Shown here: piece by piece, positions 1-3,245 of the stretch
Layout: the number at the start of each line of letters is the position of its first letter
Position numbering within the stretch: position 1 is the stretch's first letter
Assembly: GCA_016882165.1 (NCBI GenBank)
Contig: VHBV01000087.1
Location: 1 to 5,614, forward strand
DNA: 5,614 bases
Direction of reading: 5' to 3'
Source: Candidatus Pelagibacterales bacterium
GTDB taxonomy: Bacteria > Pseudomonadota > Alphaproteobacteria > Rickettsiales > UBA1997
Program-made: the position numbers and the translations under genes
Notes under the pieces: model-generated
What the model was told of the DNA's origin: nothing
Seen by the model: the letters and a program-made list of their open reading frames with translations, nothing else
Database searches by the model: none

Positions 1-601
1 CGTGGTGAACGGTGATTCTTTGTTTTTTCATTTGATATGAAGGTCGATTAATTTCTATTTTTCCTTCATAAATTCCATGATTATTTTGAACGTCTTTTGG
101 AATATCAATCAAAACTGGACCTGGACGACCAGAACGAGCAACGTAAAAAGCTTCATGAATTACATATCCCAAATCATTTACATCTTTGACAAGATAGTTG
201 TATTTTGTGCAAGAGCGAGTTAAGCCAGTAATATCAGCTTCTTGGAAACCATCAGTTCCAATTAAAGAAGTTGCAACTTGTCCGGAAATACAAACTAAAG
301 GAATAGAATCAAGATAAGCATCTGTTAGTCCAGTTATTGCATTTGTTGCACCAGGGCCTGAGGTTACCGTAATTACACCTACTTTTCCGGTTGATCTTGC
401 ATATCCTTCTGCAGCATGGGCAGCAGCTTGTTCATGACGAGTAAGAATGTGATGCAATTTTTTTTGCACAAAAAGTGCATCATAAAAAGGAAGAATTGCG
501 CCACCCGGATAGCCAAAAATTGTGTCTACACCCTCATTAATAAAGGCTTTAACTATAATTTCTGCACCACTAAATTTGTTTGAAGATTTTAATTCGCTCA
601 T
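1..601 (-). CDS. ilvB: Acetolactate synthase large subunit, N-terminal part (gene cut by the window edge)
   Basis: This enzyme condenses two pyruvates to 2-acetolactate, or pyruvate with 2-oxobutyrate, in the first common step of valine, leucine and isoleucine synthesis; it is cytosolic and depends on thiamine diphosphate (ThDP) and FAD. I translated the complement from the ATG at 601-599. About 200 codons are visible of a family length near 560-590. They cover the N-terminal ThDP (PYR) domain: FGYPGGA at residues 29-35, the RHEQAA motif at 55-60 with the catalytic Glu57 that activates ThDP, SGPGATN at 81-87, GQVATSLIGTDGFQE at 107-121, and SGRPGPV at 157-163. The GQVATSLIG segment resembles the IlvI isozyme from memory, so ilvI is an equally fair name. 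The FAD and C-terminal ThDP domains lie outside the window. No Shine-Dalgarno sequence precedes the start. It is transcribed divergently from fabZ. Family assignment is very secure. Confidence 0.96.
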   Translation of the reverse strand, partial: MSELKSSNKFSGAEIIVKAFINEGVDTIFGYPGGAILPFYDALFVQKKLHHILTRHEQAAAHAAEGYARSTGKVGVITVTSGPGATNAITGLTDAYLDSIPLVCISGQVATSLIGTDGFQEADITGLTRSCTKYNYLVKDVNDLGYVIHEAFYVARSGRPGPVLIDIPKDVQNNHGIYEGKIEINRPSYQMKKQRITVHH

Positions 602-653
602 TTTGCTTGGAAATCTGATAGTTGAGATGAACTTCAATTTAAATACTTAAGCT

Positions 654-682
654 ATTGTGAATCAAGATAAATTTTGTGTCAT
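654..682 (-). promoter_or_regulatory. Candidate sigma-70 type promoter for the acetolactate synthase gene
   Basis: On the minus strand, ATGACA (682-677, five of six matches to TTGACA) is separated by exactly 17 bases from CACAAT (659-654, four of six matches to TATAAT). Transcription would begin near 647 and give a leader of about 45 bases before the ATG at 601. No leader peptide with branched-chain residues and no attenuator is visible in that leader. In DNA this AT-rich, chance matches of this quality are common, so the call rests mainly on spacing and position. Confidence 0.35.
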
Positions 683-819
683 TATTCGTAATAATTCTTT
701 GAATGACTAATTTTTATAAAAAACCAACTTCTTCCCAAATAGATTTTGTTGCTCTTAACAATGACAAGGTAAGAAAATTAGTTCCTTTGTAAAATTCACT
801 CAAAGTTTGATCATTGAAA

Positions 820-851
820 TTTTTCTTCCTAATTTTTCCTGATATTTTCCT
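820..851. repeat. Three imperfect 10-11 base units of TTTTTCCT type
   Basis: Three consecutive units, TTTTTCTTCCT, AATTTTTCCTG and ATATTTTCCTA, place their CCT triplets with ends at 830, 840 and 851. The spacing of 10 and 11 bases is one helical turn. They lie about 120 bases upstream of fabZ in the divergent promoter region. They could be a phased protein-binding or bent-DNA site, or simply low-complexity AT-rich sequence; the units are short and imperfect. Confidence 0.3.
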
Positions 852-898
852 AAAGCGAAATTTTTTATTACCAAGTTTTTTTAAACATTTTCTTTAAG

Positions 899-927
899 TT
901 GCTTTTTACGGCTAAAAAAAATATTTT
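899..927 (+). promoter_or_regulatory. Weak promoter candidate for the fabZ-lpxA-dnaQ cluster
   Basis: TTGCTT (899-904) and TATTTT (922-927) are 17 bases apart, which would start transcription near 933 and leave a leader of about 35 bases before fabZ. The -10 overlaps the AT palindrome at 916-929. Both boxes are poor matches, and the surrounding A and T runs offer other possible -10 sequences, so this is only the best-placed candidate. Confidence 0.2.
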
Positions 928-968
928 TTCTATCAAATAATAAAAATATTAACAAATCCTTTCAAAAT

Positions 969-1427
969 ATGACCTCAAAATCAGTTATTAATATCGATCA
1001 AATTATCAAATTAATTCCGCATCGTTATCCAATCCTTTTGGTTGATAAAGTTGTTTCTGTTGAAGGTGGAAAAAATATTGTTGCGATTAAAAATGTTACC
1101 TTCAATGAACCTCATTTTATGGGTCATTTCCCAGATCACCCAATTATGCCAGGTGTTTTAATTATTGAAGCAATGGCACAGGCGGCAGCTATTATGGTTA
1201 TGCAATCTGGAGATTTTCAACCAGAAGAAAATGTAGTTTATTTTATGTCAATTGATGGTGCAAAGTTCAGAAAACCAGTTCTTCCTGGAGATGTTTTAGA
1301 ACTTCATGTTGAAACTATTCAAAGCAGAGGAATGGTTTGGAAGCTTTCAGGAGTTGCAATTGTTGATGGACAAAAAGTTTCTGAAGCTAATTTTTCAGCA
1401 ATGATAGTAAAAAAAGACAAAGCTTAA
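969..1427 (+). CDS. fabZ: 3-hydroxyacyl-[acyl-carrier-protein] dehydratase FabZ
   Basis: FabZ removes water from 3-hydroxyacyl-ACP to give trans-2-enoyl-ACP in type II fatty acid elongation in the cytosol. The 152-residue length is normal for the family. The hot-dog fold signature is clear: PHRYPILLVDKV at residues 17-28, then GHFPDHPIMPGV at 52-63 with catalytic His53, followed by LIIEAMAQA with catalytic Glu67 (His54 and Glu68 in the E. coli numbering I recall). Nothing required is missing. The ATG at 969 gives the expected N-terminus, although only A- and T-rich sequence and no Shine-Dalgarno motif lies before it. It is first in a tight cluster, ending 11 bases before lpxA. Both enzymes compete for 3-hydroxyacyl-ACP, so co-expression with lpxA links membrane phospholipid and lipid A supply. 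Confidence 0.98.
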   Translation: MTSKSVINIDQIIKLIPHRYPILLVDKVVSVEGGKNIVAIKNVTFNEPHFMGHFPDHPIMPGVLIIEAMAQAAAIMVMQSGDFQPEENVVYFMSIDGAKFRKPVLPGDVLELHVETIQSRGMVWKLSGVAIVDGQKVSEANFSAMIVKKDKA

Positions 1428-1438
1428 TTATAAAAAAT

Positions 1439-2248
1439 ATGACACAAAAAATTCACCCAACTGCTGTTATAAGTCCAAAAGCAAATATTGGCCAAAATGT
1501 TGAAATTGGTGCTTATTGTGTTATTGGAGATGAAGTTAAAATTGGTGACGGCACAATTTTAAAATCACATGTTGTAATTGAAGGAGATACTACAATTGGT
1601 AAAAATAATACTATATATCCTTTTGCCACTATTGGAGTTGCGCCTCAAGATTTGAAGTTTAGGGGTGAGAAATCGCAAGTTATAATTGGTGATAATAATT
1701 CAATTCGTGAACATGTTACAATTCATCTTGGAACTAAAGATGGTGCAATGGTAACCAAAGTTGGAAATAATTGTTTGTTAATGGTTGGTGTTCACATTGC
1801 TCATGATTGCGTTGTTGGAAGCAATGTTATTTTGGCAAATAATGCAACTCTTGCAGGTCATGTTGAAGTTGGTGACCATGTTGTTATTGGAGGTTTGTCA
1901 GCAGTTCATCAATTTGCTAGAATTGGAAGTGGAGCCATGATTGGTGGTATGTCTGGAGTTGAAAATGATGTTATTCCAAATGGTTTGGTTATGGGCGAGA
2001 GAGCTTCGCTTGCAGGTTTGAACCTAGTTGGTCTTAAACGTCGTGGAATTCCGCGTGAAGAAATTCACGCTTTACGTAATTTCTTTAAAAAGCTTTTCTC
2101 TGATGACAAGTCTCAATTCTCAAATAGAGTTGAAATTTTAGCGCAAGAATTTTCAGAAAGTAAAGTTGTACAAGATGTGCTTTCTTTCGTCAGAGCAGAA
2201 TCATCTCGTTCTTTTTGTCAGCCAAAAGAAGACCTAAAACAAGATTAA
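1439..2248 (+). CDS. lpxA: Acyl-ACP--UDP-N-acetylglucosamine O-acyltransferase LpxA
   Basis: LpxA moves a 3-hydroxyacyl chain from ACP to the 3-OH of UDP-GlcNAc, the first step of lipid A synthesis, in the cytosol. The 269 residues fit the family (262 in E. coli). Residues 1-190 are left-handed beta-helix hexapeptide repeats such as IGDNNS and VGSNVI. Key residues can be placed by an ungapped match to the E. coli sequence as I recall it: catalytic His122 in HIAHDC, Gln70 and Lys73 in PQDLK, His96, His141 and Gln158 in AVHQF. Gly170 aligns with Gly173 of E. coli, the residue that lets the acyl ruler accept a 14-carbon chain. Residues 193 to the end form the helical C-terminal domain beginning NLVGLKRRGI, finishing with an SFCQP segment I associate with alphaproteobacteria. 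It sits between fabZ and dnaQ, 7 bases from dnaQ. No Shine-Dalgarno motif precedes the start. Confidence 0.98.
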   Translation: MTQKIHPTAVISPKANIGQNVEIGAYCVIGDEVKIGDGTILKSHVVIEGDTTIGKNNTIYPFATIGVAPQDLKFRGEKSQVIIGDNNSIREHVTIHLGTKDGAMVTKVGNNCLLMVGVHIAHDCVVGSNVILANNATLAGHVEVGDHVVIGGLSAVHQFARIGSGAMIGGMSGVENDVIPNGLVMGERASLAGLNLVGLKRRGIPREEIHALRNFFKKLFSDDKSQFSNRVEILAQEFSESKVVQDVLSFVRAESSRSFCQPKEDLKQD

Positions 2249-2255
2249 ATACACA

Positions 2256-2954
2256 ATGCGTGAAATTTGCTTAGATATTGAAACAACTGGACTTGATCCA
2301 AGAGAAGGGCATAAAATAGTTGAAATAGCTTGTGTTGAAATTATTGATAAGGTTAGAACGGGCAATTTCTTTCACACATATGTAAATCCTCGCCGTGATA
2401 TGCCGCAAGAGGCTTTTGCAGTTCATGGAATTTCAAGTGAATTTTTGCAAGATAAGCCAATTTTTGATCATATAGTTTATAAGTTTCTAGATTTTATAAA
2501 AGACTCTAAGTTAGTAATTCACAATGCTGCTTTTGATACTAAGTTTATTAATCACGAGCTCAATATTCTTGGTCTTGAAACAATCAAAAAAGAAAATTTG
2601 GTTGATACCTTATTGATTGCTAGAAGTAAGTTTCCAGGTTCACCAAACTCATTAGATGCTTTATGCAAAAGGTTTGGAATTGATCTTTCTAAAAGACAAA
2701 AACATGGTGCGCTTTTGGATACTGAACTTTTAGTTGATGTTTATGTTGAATTGATGGGTGGTGCGCAAGGTGGCTTATCATTTGTTTCTGCAAAAAATAC
2801 CGAAATTAACTCATCACAAAATAGTGATGAAATTACTTACAACAGAAAAAGAAAAAATTTGCCAAAGCGTGATTTTGCAATATCATCTCAAGATTTAGAA
2901 ATGCATAAAGAATTTATTAGCAAAAATTTTAAAAGTAATTTTTGGGGTTATTAA
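2256..2954 (+). CDS. dnaQ: DNA polymerase III epsilon subunit, 3'-5' proofreading exonuclease
   Basis: The epsilon subunit removes misincorporated bases during chromosome replication and bridges the polymerase alpha subunit and the sliding clamp. The 232 residues match the family (243 in E. coli). It is a DEDDh exonuclease with all five metal and catalytic residues: Asp7 and Glu9 in DIETTG (Exo I), Asp94 in HNAAFDTKF (Exo II), and His150 and Asp155 in HGALLDTE (Exo III). After the nuclease domain, QGGLSF at 171-176 fits the QxxLxF clamp-binding pattern. A polar linker (about 177-205) and a short helical tail (EMHKEFISKNF) follow, in the place where epsilon binds alpha; related tails occur in alphaproteobacterial DnaQ from memory. 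The start follows the lpxA stop by 7 bases, so the two are almost surely co-transcribed. No Shine-Dalgarno motif is present. Confidence 0.96.
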   Translation: MREICLDIETTGLDPREGHKIVEIACVEIIDKVRTGNFFHTYVNPRRDMPQEAFAVHGISSEFLQDKPIFDHIVYKFLDFIKDSKLVIHNAAFDTKFINHELNILGLETIKKENLVDTLLIARSKFPGSPNSLDALCKRFGIDLSKRQKHGALLDTELLVDVYVELMGGAQGGLSFVSAKNTEINSSQNSDEITYNRKRKNLPKRDFAISSQDLEMHKEFISKNFKSNFWGY

Positions 2955-2985
2955 AATGCAAATGTCTTCTTTGTAAGAGGAATTA

Positions 2986-3003
2986 GCTTCGAGTAAGCGA
3001 AGT
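2986..3003. repeat. Short hairpin GCTTCG-AGTAAG-CGAAGT
   Basis: GCTTCG (2986-2991) and CGAAGT (2998-3003) pair with a six-base loop: five Watson-Crick pairs and one possible G-U pair. A second pairing, TCTTCT (2965-2970) with AGAAGA (3005-3010), can enclose it. No T run follows directly, so it is not a terminator by itself. It shares bases with the terminator stem at 3003-3037, so the two structures cannot both form in full. Confidence 0.4.
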
Positions 3004-3043
3004 CAGAAGATTTAAAAGTTAAAAAAATAAATTCTGATTTTTT
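3003..3043 (+). terminator. Probable intrinsic terminator after dnaQ
   Basis: TCAGAA (3003-3008) pairs perfectly with TTCTGA (3032-3037) and is followed at once by six T residues (3038-3043). Within the 23-base A-rich loop, TTTAA (3011-3015) can pair with TTAAA (3019-3023), making the hairpin more compact. It lies 48 bases after the dnaQ stop, where the end of the cluster transcript is expected. The stem is short and AT-rich, so it may be weak. Confidence 0.45.
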
Positions 3044-3090
3044 GTTGAAAAATGTTTAAATCAAATGTCTTAAATTGACTTTGGTAATTT

Positions 3091-3221
3091 GAATAACCCT
3101 CTTTTTTTAAAGGGCTAAACCTACTTTCCTGAAAAGTTGGAGTATTAAAAGATATTAATAAGAATTCCTAAGTTTAAATTTGATCTGCACTTTTTCTCTT
3201 TCCAATAAGAGGGCTATTTTT
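3091..3221 (+). ncRNA. Candidate structured RNA or comEC leader with complementary ends
   Basis: Bases 3091-3103 pair with 3207-3219 over 13 positions with one A-C mismatch and one G-U pair; the core CCCTCTT/AAGAGGG is seven perfect pairs. The right arm overlaps five T residues (3217-3221), as at an RNA 3' end. Inside, CC-T-ACTTT (3120-3127) pairs with AAAGT-T-GG (3133-3140) around a five-base loop, and TATTAA (3143-3148) pairs with TTAATA (3155-3160). The left arm could instead fold locally on AAAGGG (3109-3114); AGGGCTA occurs at both 3111-3117 and 3210-3216. The element ends just upstream of comEC. It may be a small RNA of about 130 bases, a leader that switches between two folds, or a chance structure. 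I recognise no family. Confidence 0.3.
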
Positions 3222-3245
3222 CCAAATAAACCATATTTCTGATTA

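Larger units (their letters stand above)
602..968. other. Divergent intergenic region between the acetolactate synthase gene and fabZ
   Basis: These 367 bases separate two genes read away from each other, so they should contain both promoters and no terminator is needed. They are very AT-rich with many A and T tracts, including the perfect palindrome AAAAAATATTTTTT at 916-929. I see no tRNA, no recognised riboswitch and no convincing gene. The longest tidy small frame is ATG 703 to TAA 792 on the plus strand (29 residues); it has no ribosome binding site and no similarity I recognise. In many related genomes lpxD lies directly upstream of fabZ; I see no recognisable part of it here. Confidence 0.7.
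2955..3245. other. Intergenic region between dnaQ and comEC
   Basis: This 291-base gap contains no convincing gene; the only ATG frames, such as the six-residue one at 2956-2976, are trivial. It divides into two parts. The first (2961-3043) is a set of overlapping inverted repeats ending in six T residues and reads as the terminator region of the fabZ-lpxA-dnaQ transcript. The second (3091-3221) is an element with complementary ends followed by five T residues, ending 24 bases before the comEC start. I see no motif of a known riboswitch and no promoter with both boxes well matched. Confidence 0.7.

Noticed and set aside
328..330. Ala110 of acetolactate synthase at the position of the herbicide-site proline in plants
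   Set aside because: GQVATSLIG is, as I recall, also found in the E. coli IlvI enzyme, so alanine here is ordinary and not a sign of selection.
703..792. Plus-strand frame of 29 codons (starts MTNFYKKPTSS) between the divergent genes
   Set aside because: No ribosome binding site, no recognisable similarity, and frames of this size occur by chance; a degraded lpxD start was considered but the residues do not match LpxD as I know it.
2956..2976. Six-residue frame directly after dnaQ
   Set aside because: Too short to support as a gene and it overlaps the left arm of the terminator-region hairpins.
3075..3080. TTGACT as a -35 box for comEC or the RNA-like element
   Set aside because: No acceptable -10 sequence lies 15-19 bases downstream; that position is occupied by CCCTCTTTTTT.
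3091..3221. Assignment as 6S RNA
   Set aside because: Size and closed ends are suggestive, but I cannot match any conserved primary-sequence element, so no family name is given.
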